A DNA stretch of 64,000 nt, from NCBI GenBank assembly GCA_947089425.1, contig CAMUKG010000007.1, positions 1-64,000 of the forward strand, given 5' to 3'. Made by a program: the position numbers and the translations under genes. Shown in pieces: positions 43,609 through 51,809 of the stretch. The notes below the pieces were generated by a model, which saw only the letters and a list, made by a program, of their open reading frames with translations, searched no databases and had not been told where the DNA came from. This DNA is from an uncultured Clostridia bacterium. GTDB lineage: Bacteria > Bacillota > Clostridia > Christensenellales > Pumilibacteraceae. Position 1 is the first letter of the stretch. Each line of letters starts with the position of its first letter.

Positions 43609-46600
43609 ATGAAAACAAAAGAGACGAGAAGAGCGATTATTTTCCCGATGTTTGTTTTGTGCGTTTTGTGCGCGGTCGGGTGCCTTACATTCGGCTCTAA
43701 AACGACCGCAAGCGCGGAACAAAGCTCGCAGTTGCGAACACAAGAAGTTCAACTGCGCGCGGCGACCGCGACGGAAGACTTCGATTTTAACAGTGCCCAA
43801 ACTCAACGTTTTTGTGCCGAACTTACGGATAGCGATATAATAGAGGGCGAAAACATTACAATAGGCGATTATATTGCTCGCGTGAAATCGGGATATTATA
43901 AGAGCATAAACAGCGAGGAGCACGGCAGAGTTTTGGCTAAGGTTTTGCCGATTGAAATTTTTTATAATATAGGGGAATACAAATATATAGGTAAAGAATA
44001 TTTATTTTATGCAAATACGGAGTGCAGTTCATGCGGCGACACTTGCATAGAAGAAACGCATACGAATTATATAACGAAAGCGATTTTTGTTGATTATAGC
44101 AGTTTGTTTGCTCCCGAAATCGAAATGGCTACGTTAAGGCTTAACGTGCTGTCAGCCGATTATAGAGTAACGGATACGAACGGGCAACATTATGCGAACG
44201 CGACTTTAAACCATAACGGATATGCGCTTAATCCCGTTATAAGCGGAACGGTGCAAAATTTGCACGATTTGAACGAGTTCGATTCGGAATATTCCAAGCA
44301 TACCGACAATGGCGCTGTTTTTAAACAAATTCGTTTAAATTACAGCGGTTCGTATACGAAAACGAATTTGGATGCGGAGCCGCTAATAAGTTTCGGATTG
44401 TCGTTTGTTTTCGATAAAATTGCTGACCGTGTGCCCGGATTGTCGGAATTGAAATTAGTGTATGACTTTATGGACGCTTTATATAATACCGTTAGCGTTT
44501 CCAAAACCGAAGTTTCAGCGAATAACGAAGAAAATATTTTGGATAACGTTAAAAGGAGCGAACAGCTTGCCGACCCTACGAGGGATAGGCTAACTAAGGT
44601 TTTCACGTTTAAGTCCGACGGCATAGACCTATATATAAACGACTATATCGAGAGCAAAATTTTGCTTTCCGAAGAAGACGTGCCCACTCAACTGTTTTTA
44701 GACGTGAAATTCGATTTGGTTGACTATTACGGCGAAAAAATATTCGACGAGCCTGTACATATTCCTTTCTTTAAAAACATTTACGAACACGAATATATGC
44801 ACAATTACTATGAGAAATCGCAAGTATATATTTTGCCGTCGGGGAAGCAAGCGTTTAATTTCAGAAATGAACTTACCGCAGATTACAAAATTTTTGCCGA
44901 CAACGATTGCGGGATAAAACTGTATCGGAAATACGACGCGAACAATTACGTCGGCACGGAAGAAATAGAAAATAACGCGGGAATATACAGGCTCGAACAG
45001 GACGAAATTTATTATATTGAAATTAGCAATCCGAGCGACAGTCAAGTTTTGCGCACGGCGTTGCACTCCGAGCTCGTCGCTCCCGAATTGCAAATAGGCG
45101 AAAACGTTCTTTCGAGCGAATATAATGTTTTCAAATTGCCTGCCGAACAGCGTTTTTATAACCTAACCGCCTCTAACGGTGACGCGAGAATAGTTGCATA
45201 CCGTTTGCAACCCGGCGAGACGGGCGACGCATATTTGCAACTTGCGGATAGTGCTACGGGCGAATTGCGCGTTGAAAAACCAAACTCGAACGAAATGTGG
45301 GTTGTTGTATACGGTAGCGGAACATTGCAAATGAGTTCGGAAATGCAAGTGAGTTTCAATTCCGTTAACGCCGTAGACCCCGTTATTATTATAGACGGTA
45401 TTTGTTCCGAACTACCCGAGCCCGAACCGCAACTCGGCTATCGCTTTGCGGGTTGGTTTTTAAACGAAAACTATGAGGGTGAGGCTGTAACCGCGCAAAA
45501 TATTGCACAAATAAACGGCTCGCACATTACGCTCTATGCCAAAGAAATTCCCCAAGTTTATACGCTTCATTTTGAGGCGGGCGGCGGCACGGAGCTACCA
45601 AACCAAACTTTCACAATTCACGACGGAATAGATTTGCCCATACCCGAGCGGCAAGGCTTTGTTTTTGCGGGATGGTACGAGAGCGAAGACTTTTCGGGTA
45701 ACGCGATAGAACGATTGCCCATAGGCAGTGCGGGCGATAAAACTTTTTATGCGCGGTGGGCGCAAAAAAGCTATGTGCTCGAATTGAACGGAAACAGCGA
45801 AGAAGCCGACAATAAGCAAGTGACAATCGCTTCTGGAAGCCGCGAGGTGATGTACGGAGAGCACTTTACTTTGCCCGTAGCCACAGCCGAAGGTTTCGTA
45901 TTCGACGGTTGGTATTACGGCGAAACCAAAATAACCGACAGCGAGGGTAATTCGCTTGTTCCCTATTCTTACCCCTGCAAAATCGATTTGAAAGCAAAAT
46001 GGAGCCGCGAATACTTCGAATTTAAGCTGAACGGTTCGAGTTGGACTTTTATGGTTAAAAAGGGCGATAAATATTGGGACTACACTCCCAACGGCTTGCT
46101 TGCCCAACTCTTAATAGACGAAGACACAAAAGACGAAGCCTTTAAAGCCGTTTATAAAAAGGGACATATTTATAAAACGCTCACCGTTGATGAAGAAGGC
46201 AAAGAAATTGCCGACAATAATGCGGCGAGGGAATATGCGGATGCAAGCGGCAAAGCGCTAATGTATCCTCAATACGAAAAAGAGATTTACACGCTCTATC
46301 TTAACGATTATTTCGGAGAGCAACAAGAACTTCGAGTTCAATACGGTGACGTTTTGCCGTTTGTTTCTTGCTCTAAGCAGGGCTATACGGTAGACGGGTG
46401 GTACGATACAATTACGGGAATAAAATTTACATACACCGCAATGCCCGATATAACCGAGAACGAAGAAAGAGACGGCTCGCTTTGGCTCGAATTGCGATAC
46501 AGCGCGATAGTTTATTCCATAACGTATATAGCTATTCCAAAAACCGCAACGGGCGAAACGGTTGTTGCAAAAAATTATTCGTTCGTGAACAAGAAAACAA

Positions 46601-47622
46601 CCTACACCGTTGAAGATTCGGTTGTATTCCCCACGATTTCGAGCAATTATTATACGGTTGACGGTTGGTATACGAATTCCGCCGCAACGGTTAAAGCCTC
46701 GCCCATATCCGTTGGCACGGTGGGGAACAAAACGTTTTATGTAAAATTTTCCATGCGAAAATACACCGTAAACTTTAATAGCAATGGTGGAGGCAGCGTT
46801 GCGCCTATTACGTTGAACTATGGCGAGTACATAACATTGCCGACGACCGAACGAAAAGGGTATTTGGGTACTTGGAGCCATTGGGGATATTTAACATCCG
46901 ATGTAAATACAAGTAATTTCGGAATGCATTATAAAGTTACGGGTACTGTGACGTTGACCGCGCAGTGGAAAAAAATATATAATATATCATACGAAAATCT
47001 TGTGTACGGAGAATTGAAAGCAACCGTGAAGTTTGGCAGTCAAGATGCTCCTAAATATTACTTCGAAGGAGTGGGGCTCGATTTAACCAAAATATATGCT
47101 CAATTTGAGAGCAATCGCAATTTGGAATTTTTAGGTTGGTATACAAATATGGACTTTACAACCCGCAGAGAGAAAATAGCGTCGACTACAAGGTCGGATA
47201 TTACTGTATATGCAAAATGGAATAATCTTAACATTTATCTTAGGTCGGGAGAATATACGATTACCGACAGCGGGAGATTTAATCAAAGTTATGATACTAT
47301 AAATATTTTCGGTAATTACACATATGAAGAATTAAAAGCACTTGGCGTAAAGCAGATTAAATTGGAGATGGTTTTTAATATGTGGAAAGTGAACGACGGT
47401 TATCAACATGTAATTTTGTATGATGAGTCGGACAGTGTGTGTCTGTTTGAAGAAAAATTCGATATAGGTAAAGGTATATATTACAAGCAGATAAGTTATA
47501 TATTTGATTTAGAAACGCTTAAAAATTACAATAAATTGCGAATTCGTTACAGCGCGAGCGGTGTTGGTGCCGACACTTGGAAAAACAATAATATGAAGGT
47601 AGCAACAATTTACGAGTATTAA
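43609..47622 (+). CDS. Giant exported protein with InlB-type repeats
   Basis: 1337 residues. A signal peptide (core about 11-30, probable cleavage after ASA at 36) is followed by the module shared with the gene at 34734 (about residues 50-330; SGYYKSI, YIGKEYLFY, SKHTDNGAVFKQIRLNYSGS, PGLSELK). From about residue 590 there are at least six InlB B-type (Listeria-Bacteroides) repeats, recognised by endings such as GFVFAGWYESEDFSGNAIE, GFVFDGWYYGETKI, GYTVDGWYDTITG and FYARWAQ. The last 110 residues form another beta domain (IYLRSGEYTITDSGRF). No sortase motif or membrane anchor is visible at the C-terminus. Such repeats occur in surface and adhesion proteins; a role here is inference. GGGAGGG precedes the ATG. 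Confidence 0.85.
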   Translation: MKTKETRRAIIFPMFVLCVLCAVGCLTFGSKTTASAEQSSQLRTQEVQLRAATATEDFDFNSAQTQRFCAELTDSDIIEGENITIGDYIARVKSGYYKSINSEEHGRVLAKVLPIEIFYNIGEYKYIGKEYLFYANTECSSCGDTCIEETHTNYITKAIFVDYSSLFAPEIEMATLRLNVLSADYRVTDTNGQHYANATLNHNGYALNPVISGTVQNLHDLNEFDSEYSKHTDNGAVFKQIRLNYSGSYTKTNLDAEPLISFGLSFVFDKIADRVPGLSELKLVYDFMDALYNTVSVSKTEVSANNEENILDNVKRSEQLADPTRDRLTKVFTFKSDGIDLYINDYIESKILLSEEDVPTQLFLDVKFDLVDYYGEKIFDEPVHIPFFKNIYEHEYMHNYYEKSQVYILPSGKQAFNFRNELTADYKIFADNDCGIKLYRKYDANNYVGTEEIENNAGIYRLEQDEIYYIEISNPSDSQVLRTALHSELVAPELQIGENVLSSEYNVFKLPAEQRFYNLTASNGDARIVAYRLQPGETGDAYLQLADSATGELRVEKPNSNEMWVVVYGSGTLQMSSEMQVSFNSVNAVDPVIIIDGICSELPEPEPQLGYRFAGWFLNENYEGEAVTAQNIAQINGSHITLYAKEIPQVYTLHFEAGGGTELPNQTFTIHDGIDLPIPERQGFVFAGWYESEDFSGNAIERLPIGSAGDKTFYARWAQKSYVLELNGNSEEADNKQVTIASGSREVMYGEHFTLPVATAEGFVFDGWYYGETKITDSEGNSLVPYSYPCKIDLKAKWSREYFEFKLNGSSWTFMVKKGDKYWDYTPNGLLAQLLIDEDTKDEAFKAVYKKGHIYKTLTVDEEGKEIADNNAAREYADASGKALMYPQYEKEIYTLYLNDYFGEQQELRVQYGDVLPFVSCSKQGYTVDGWYDTITGIKFTYTAMPDITENEERDGSLWLELRYSAIVYSITYIAIPKTATGETVVAKNYSFVNKKTTYTVEDSVVFPTISSNYYTVDGWYTNSAATVKASPISVGTVGNKTFYVKFSMRKYTVNFNSNGGGSVAPITLNYGEYITLPTTERKGYLGTWSHWGYLTSDVNTSNFGMHYKVTGTVTLTAQWKKIYNISYENLVYGELKATVKFGSQDAPKYYFEGVGLDLTKIYAQFESNRNLEFLGWYTNMDFTTRREKIASTTRSDITVYAKWNNLNIYLRSGEYTITDSGRFNQSYDTINIFGNYTYEELKALGVKQIKLEMVFNMWKVNDGYQHVILYDESDSVCLFEEKFDIGKGIYYKQISYIFDLETLKNYNKLRIRYSASGVGADTWKNNNMKVATIYEY

Positions 47623-47660
47623 GGTGAGATGAATATTAAAAAATACCTCGCTCAAACCGC

Positions 47661-47690
47661 TTGACATTGTTGCGCGTTTGGTGATAAAAT
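47661..47690 (+). promoter_or_regulatory. Sigma-A promoter for rpmE
   Basis: TTGACA at 47661-47666 and TAAAAT at 47685-47690 with 18 bases between, about 100 bases before rpmE. Confidence 0.75.
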
Positions 47691-47796
47691 AGATAAGCTA
47701 AGGGTTTGAGCGCTTTGTTGGCGCGAATACGGCAAGAACAGCGGCGAGTCGCAAGTGCGGCGGGAATGCCGAGAAATAAAAAAGGAGAAACGCGGA

Positions 47797-48003
47797 ATGA
47801 AAGAGAATTTACATCCCGATTACCACGAGGTAACTATGGAATGCGCTTGCGGAGCGAAATTCGTAACGGGTTCCACCAAAAAAGGCGACGTGGTTAAGGT
47901 GGACGTTTGCAGTCAGTGCCACCCTTTCTACACGGGCAAGCAAAAGCACGTTGACACGGGCGGACGTATCGACAAGTTCAACAAACGCTACAACAAGAAG
48001 TAG
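47797..48003 (+). CDS. rpmE: 50S ribosomal protein L31, zinc form
   Basis: A 68-residue bridge protein linking the central protuberance to the 30S head. [21 protein letters not shown] and the later [28 protein letters not shown] mark the zinc-binding (C+) type, with CAC and CSQC ligands. The start is ATG 47797 after AAAGGAG; an earlier in-frame ATG would read through the ribosome site. A terminator follows at once. Confidence 0.96.
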   Translation: MKENLHPDYHEVTMECACGAKFVTGSTKKGDVVKVDVCSQCHPFYTGKQKHVDTGGRIDKFNKRYNKK

Positions 48004-48020
48004 ATATTTAAAAAGCAGCA

Positions 48021-48066
48021 AAAAAAGACCATGTTTCCTTTTGTGTTTTTAAGGCATGGTCTTTTT
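48021..48066 (+). terminator. Rho-independent terminator after rpmE
   Basis: AAAAAAGACCATG pairs with CATGGTCTTTTT across a 21-base loop, with a U-run. Its downstream end is only 27 bases before the next start, so it may act as an attenuator. Confidence 0.8.
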
Positions 48067-48093
48067 GTATTCTTTTGAAAAGGAATTTTTAAG

Positions 48094-49896
48094 GTGTCGG
48101 AAAAGAAAGTGAAATCGCAAAAGCCGAAGCGCACGATGATAGGCGGTCAGGCTCTTATGGAAGGCGTGATGATGCGCGGGCGCACGAGCATGGCAATGGC
48201 TGTGCGAACGCCCGACGGCGGCATTGCGCTTGAAACAACTCGTCTCGGCGGACGCAAATGGTATCATAAAGTTCCCGTGCTTAGAGGCGTGGTGAGTTTT
48301 GTTCAGAGTTTGGTGGGCGGCATGAAAACGCTTATGCGTAGCGCCGAAGTTTCCACGCCCGACGAAGACACGCCCGGCAAAGGTTGGATGGCTTTCGCCG
48401 TCATTCTCGGAGTGGTTCTCGCGGTAGGACTGTTTATACTGTTGCCCGGCGTACTTAACGATTTGCTTCTCGGAAAGGCGGTAAAGCTGTATAAATACGT
48501 CAGCCCCAAAACGCTCATATTGCTCGAAAGCTTATTCGAGGGCGTGCTTAGAATATTGATTTTCGTACTCTACCTACTAATTGTGTCGAGAATGAAAGAC
48601 ATTCGCAGAACGTTTATGTATCACGGGGCGGAGCACCGCACTATCAACTGCTACGAAAAAGGTTATAGCATGACTGTGGAAAACGTGCAAAAGTGTTCCA
48701 CTCGGCACAACCGTTGCGGCACTACGTTTTTGTTTTTCGTAATGCTCGTGTCAATTCTCGTGTTCGCGCTGGCGCGTTGGGCGCTCAGCTACGTTCCGCT
48801 CGGTAACGGAACTTGGAGCGACAACCGTTTTATTCTCACGGGTGTGCGTCTTGCAATGTTGCCGCTTGTGGCGGGGCTAAGCTACGAACTTTTGCGCGGG
48901 CTCGCTTGCTTGCCCGATAATTGGTTCACTAATATTTTGCGCGCGCCGGGACTTGCGCTCCAACGCCTAACCACATATCCGCCGCAAGACGAAATGGCGG
49001 AAGTGGCTTTAAAGAGCTTTTTGGCTGTGCTCGATATGGACGCCGACCCGTCGATTAAGCCCGTAAAGTTTTACGAACACAATATGCCCGACGTGAAAAA
49101 AGAGTTTCGCACGGCTTTGAGCGTTTACGGACTCGAAGAACGCGAGGCGGAAGCGGAAACGGACTGGATTTTGTGCAGTGTAGCCGAAGTTCGTCGCAAC
49201 GAGCTTGCGGGCATGAAAATTCTCAACGAAAAGCAGTATAAAACCGCAGTGGGTATTTTGGAGAAACGGCTTGCGGGTGCGCCGCTTGACTATGTTTTGG
49301 GCGAAAGCGAGTTTTTCGGGCACAAAGTTAAGGTAAACGAAAACGTGCTCGTGCCGCGCATGGAAACGGAGACGCTTGTAAACGAGGCTATTCGCCGAAT
49401 AGGAGAGAACGAAGCCGACGTACTCGACCTTTGCACGGGGAGCGGCTGTATTGCGCTCGCGGTGGCGAAAGCGACGCGTGCAAAAGTTACGGCGTCCGAC
49501 ATATCCGACGCGGCTTTGTCTGTCGCGCGAGAAAACCTTAAAGACACGGGCACGGCGGTTGTGCAAAGCGACATGTTTTCGTCGCTCGACGGGAAATTCG
49601 ACTTTATAATAAGCAATCCGCCTTATGTAGCAAGCTCCGAACTAGAGTCGCTTTCGCCCGAAGTTAAGGCGCAACCTCATGCCGCGCTCGACGGCGGCGC
49701 CGACGGGCTCGAATTTTATCGCCGAATACAAAAGGACTATCGCGAGCACTTGAAAGAAAACGGAGTTCTACTCATGGAAATCGGCTATAATCAGGCGGCG
49801 AGCGTGAAAGAGCTTTTCGAAGGCGGCGCAACTGTGGAAATATTGCGCGACCTCGACGGTAACGACCGCGTGGCAATAGTAACTCCCAAGAACTAA
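48094..49896 (+). CDS. prmC: DUF1385 membrane protein fused to release factor glutamine methyltransferase PrmC
   Basis: The 600-residue protein joins two genes that are normally separate neighbours. Residues 1-310 are DUF1385: MIGGQALMEGVMMRG at 15-29, YHGAEHRTINCYEKG and STRHNRCGTTFLFFVML, with about four membrane segments. Residues about 330-600 are PrmC: VPRMETETLVNEA, DLCTGSGCIALAVAK (SAM-binding motif), FDFIISNPPYV (NPPY catalytic motif) and DGLEFYRR. PrmC methylates the glutamine of the release factor GGQ motif, and its target RF1 is encoded 22 bases downstream. The fusion would tether the methyltransferase to the membrane. The start is GTG with AAAAGGA upstream. Confidence 0.93.
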   Translation: MSEKKVKSQKPKRTMIGGQALMEGVMMRGRTSMAMAVRTPDGGIALETTRLGGRKWYHKVPVLRGVVSFVQSLVGGMKTLMRSAEVSTPDEDTPGKGWMAFAVILGVVLAVGLFILLPGVLNDLLLGKAVKLYKYVSPKTLILLESLFEGVLRILIFVLYLLIVSRMKDIRRTFMYHGAEHRTINCYEKGYSMTVENVQKCSTRHNRCGTTFLFFVMLVSILVFALARWALSYVPLGNGTWSDNRFILTGVRLAMLPLVAGLSYELLRGLACLPDNWFTNILRAPGLALQRLTTYPPQDEMAEVALKSFLAVLDMDADPSIKPVKFYEHNMPDVKKEFRTALSVYGLEEREAEAETDWILCSVAEVRRNELAGMKILNEKQYKTAVGILEKRLAGAPLDYVLGESEFFGHKVKVNENVLVPRMETETLVNEAIRRIGENEADVLDLCTGSGCIALAVAKATRAKVTASDISDAALSVARENLKDTGTAVVQSDMFSSLDGKFDFIISNPPYVASSELESLSPEVKAQPHAALDGGADGLEFYRRIQKDYREHLKENGVLLMEIGYNQAASVKELFEGGATVEILRDLDGNDRVAIVTPKN

Positions 49897-49918
49897 ATTA
49901 AAAAAAAGACGACAAAAA

Positions 49919-50992
49919 ATGAATATAGAAAAATTAAAAAGCGTAAAAGAAAAATACGAGGCGCTCGGCGCGCAAATAGTGAAGCCCGAAATAATAGCCG
50001 ACAATAAAGAGTGGACAAAGCTTGTTAAAGAACATTCGTCGCTCGAACCGATTGTTTCGGCATACGACAGGTTTGTGAAAACGCAAGCGGACATAGACGG
50101 CGCGCTCGAAATGCTTAAAAACGAGCACGACCCCGAACTTCTCGAACTTGCAAAAGAGGAACTCGAAGAGAAAAAGAGCGAGCTCGAAAAAGTTACCGAA
50201 GAGCTTAAAATTTTGCTTTTGCCCACCGACCCCAACGACGAGAAAAACGTTATTGTGGAAATTCGCGGCGGCGCGGGCGGCGAAGAGGCGAATCTCTTTG
50301 CGGCGGAACTCGTGCGCATGTATAAGATGTGGGCGGCGGCTCACCGCATGAAGGTGGAAGATATAGACGTGAACGAAACGGAGCTCGGCGGCATAAAAGA
50401 GGCTGTGTTTCAAATATCGGGCGACAGCGTGTATCGCGTGCTCAAATACGAGAGCGGCGCGCATCGAGTTCAGCGCGTGCCCGAAACCGAAACGCAGGGA
50501 CGCATTCACACGTCGACCGCTACCGTTGCGGTGCTTCCCGAAGCGGAAGACGTTGTTGTGGAAATAAACGAAAAGGATTTGAAAATAGACACCTATCGCT
50601 CGGGCGGCGCGGGTGGTCAGCACGTGAATAAAACCGATTCCGCCGTGCGCATGACGCATTTGCCTACGGGAATAGTTGTGCAGTGTCAAGACGAACGCAG
50701 TCAAATAAAAAATCGCGAAAAGGCTATGCGCGTGCTAAAAAGCAAGCTCAACGATTATTACCGCTCGCAAGCGGACGCCGAATACAGCGAGAACCGCCGA
50801 ATGCAAGTGGGCACGGGCGACCGTAGCGAACGCATTCGCACGTATAACTTTCCGCAAGGGAGAGTTACCGACCACCGCATAGGCATGACTATTTACAGCA
50901 TAGGCACTTTTATGGACGGCAACATAGACGAAATGTTAGAGGCGTTGCGGCTTGCCGACCAAACCGCGAAACTCGAAAGTTCGCAAGAATGA
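49919..50992 (+). CDS. prfA: Peptide chain release factor 1
   Basis: A 357-residue factor that reads UAA and UAG and triggers peptide hydrolysis. The PxT anticodon-like tripeptide lies in RVPETETQGRIHTSTATVAVLPE, marking RF1 rather than RF2. The catalytic loop is YRSGGAGGQHVNKTDSAVR (GGQ at about 229-231), whose glutamine is the PrmC substrate. Length is normal. The ribosome site is weak. It overlaps queH by four bases (ATGA). Confidence 0.97.
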   Translation: MNIEKLKSVKEKYEALGAQIVKPEIIADNKEWTKLVKEHSSLEPIVSAYDRFVKTQADIDGALEMLKNEHDPELLELAKEELEEKKSELEKVTEELKILLLPTDPNDEKNVIVEIRGGAGGEEANLFAAELVRMYKMWAAAHRMKVEDIDVNETELGGIKEAVFQISGDSVYRVLKYESGAHRVQRVPETETQGRIHTSTATVAVLPEAEDVVVEINEKDLKIDTYRSGGAGGQHVNKTDSAVRMTHLPTGIVVQCQDERSQIKNREKAMRVLKSKLNDYYRSQADAEYSENRRMQVGTGDRSERIRTYNFPQGRVTDHRIGMTIYSIGTFMDGNIDEMLEALRLADQTAKLESSQE

Positions 50993-51558
50993 TGAAAAAG
51001 AATTTGTCGGATTATAATAAGCTCATGAAAGAGTTTCCGCGCGGCGGCAAGCTATTGTTGCACGTTTGTTGCGCGCCGTGTTCGGCGGGGGTGTTTCCGC
51101 GCTTAAACGGTTTCGAAATTCTGCCGTATTATTACAATCCGAATATAGATACCGAACAAGAATACGTTTTGCGAGCGGAACAGTTTGGTAAGCTCGGCAT
51201 CGAGCCTATTATAGAAAAATACGAGCACGGCGAATTTTTGCAAATCGCTCGCGGTCTCGAAAACGAGCCCGAAGGCGGCTCGCGTTGCAAAGCTTGCATT
51301 GCGCTAAGGTTGGAGCGCGCGGCTCAAAAGGCGGTGGAACTGAAAGCCGATTTGTTTTGCTCCACTCTAAGCGTGAGCCCTCACAAAGACGCCCGCTTTA
51401 TAAACGAGACGGGAGAAGCGCTCGCTGAAAAATACGGCGTTCCTTTTTTGCCAAACGATTTCAAAAAAGAAAACGGCTTTTTGCTGTCGGTGCAAAGGAG
51501 TAGGGAATTGGCGCTCTATCGCCAAGCCTACTGCGGTTGCGAGTACGGCGGCGAATAA
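50989..51558 (+). CDS. queH: Epoxyqueuosine reductase QueH
   Basis: A 189-residue enzyme of the QueH (former DUF208) family, which performs the last step of queuosine formation in tRNA wobble position 34 without cobalamin. It has the expected cysteines: LLHVCCAPCSAG (C27, C28, C31), SRCKACIALRLERA, FCSTLSVSPHKDA and the C-terminal YCGCEYG, for an iron-sulfur cluster and a metal. It overlaps prfA by four bases. Its last codons (Gly-Gly-Glu-stop) are also the first bases of hairpin repeat R1 copy D. Confidence 0.95.
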   Translation: MMKKNLSDYNKLMKEFPRGGKLLLHVCCAPCSAGVFPRLNGFEILPYYYNPNIDTEQEYVLRAEQFGKLGIEPIIEKYEHGEFLQIARGLENEPEGGSRCKACIALRLERAAQKAVELKADLFCSTLSVSPHKDARFINETGEALAEKYGVPFLPNDFKKENGFLLSVQRSRELALYRQAYCGCEYGGE

Positions 51559-51671
51559 TGGCACATATAGCGGCTACGTTCGGCACGCCGATTCGGTTGC
51601 GTATGTGCAAAATACGCGCCCTCATCGGCGAGCCGACTGTTGCCGCTCTCTGCACCCTTTTTCGCCGCCTT
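51547..51671. repeat. Hairpin repeat R1, copy D
   Basis: The first 12 bases (GGCGGCGAATAA) are the last codons of queH. Stems: GGCGGCG with CGCCGCC, AGCGGC with GCCGCT (as in copy A, where B and C have AGGCGC/GCGCCT), CGGCaCGCCGA with TCGGCGaGCCG, and GCGTAT with ATACGC. A TTTTT run lies in the right arm. Confidence 0.9.
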
Positions 51672-51746
51672 AGGTGATTGCGTTTTGCGCGACTGTGCCG
51701 CCAAACCTATGAACCCGCAACCCTTCTTCGCCGCCTTAGGGTGTAC

Positions 51747-51780
51747 ATGTCATTGCGAGCGTAGCGAAGCAGTCCCATAT
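51747..51780. repeat. R2 half element
   Basis: TGTCATTGCGAGCGTAGCGA AGCAGTCCC, the left half of the R2 family, lies 30 bases before uvrC. It again follows an R1 copy. Bases 51672-51746 show nothing else. Confidence 0.7.
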
Positions 51781-51809
51781 AAATAAACCCAAAATGAACA
51801 GGTAGAAAA

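Noticed and set aside
46398..46613. Overlapping small frames inside the InlB-repeat gene
   Set aside because: Shadow frames without ribosome sites. The main frame has repeated, recognisable domains across the whole stretch.
43609..47622. Sortase-anchored surface protein
   Set aside because: LPTTE occurs internally, but there is no LPxTG, hydrophobic segment or basic tail at the C-terminus, so sortase anchoring is not supported.
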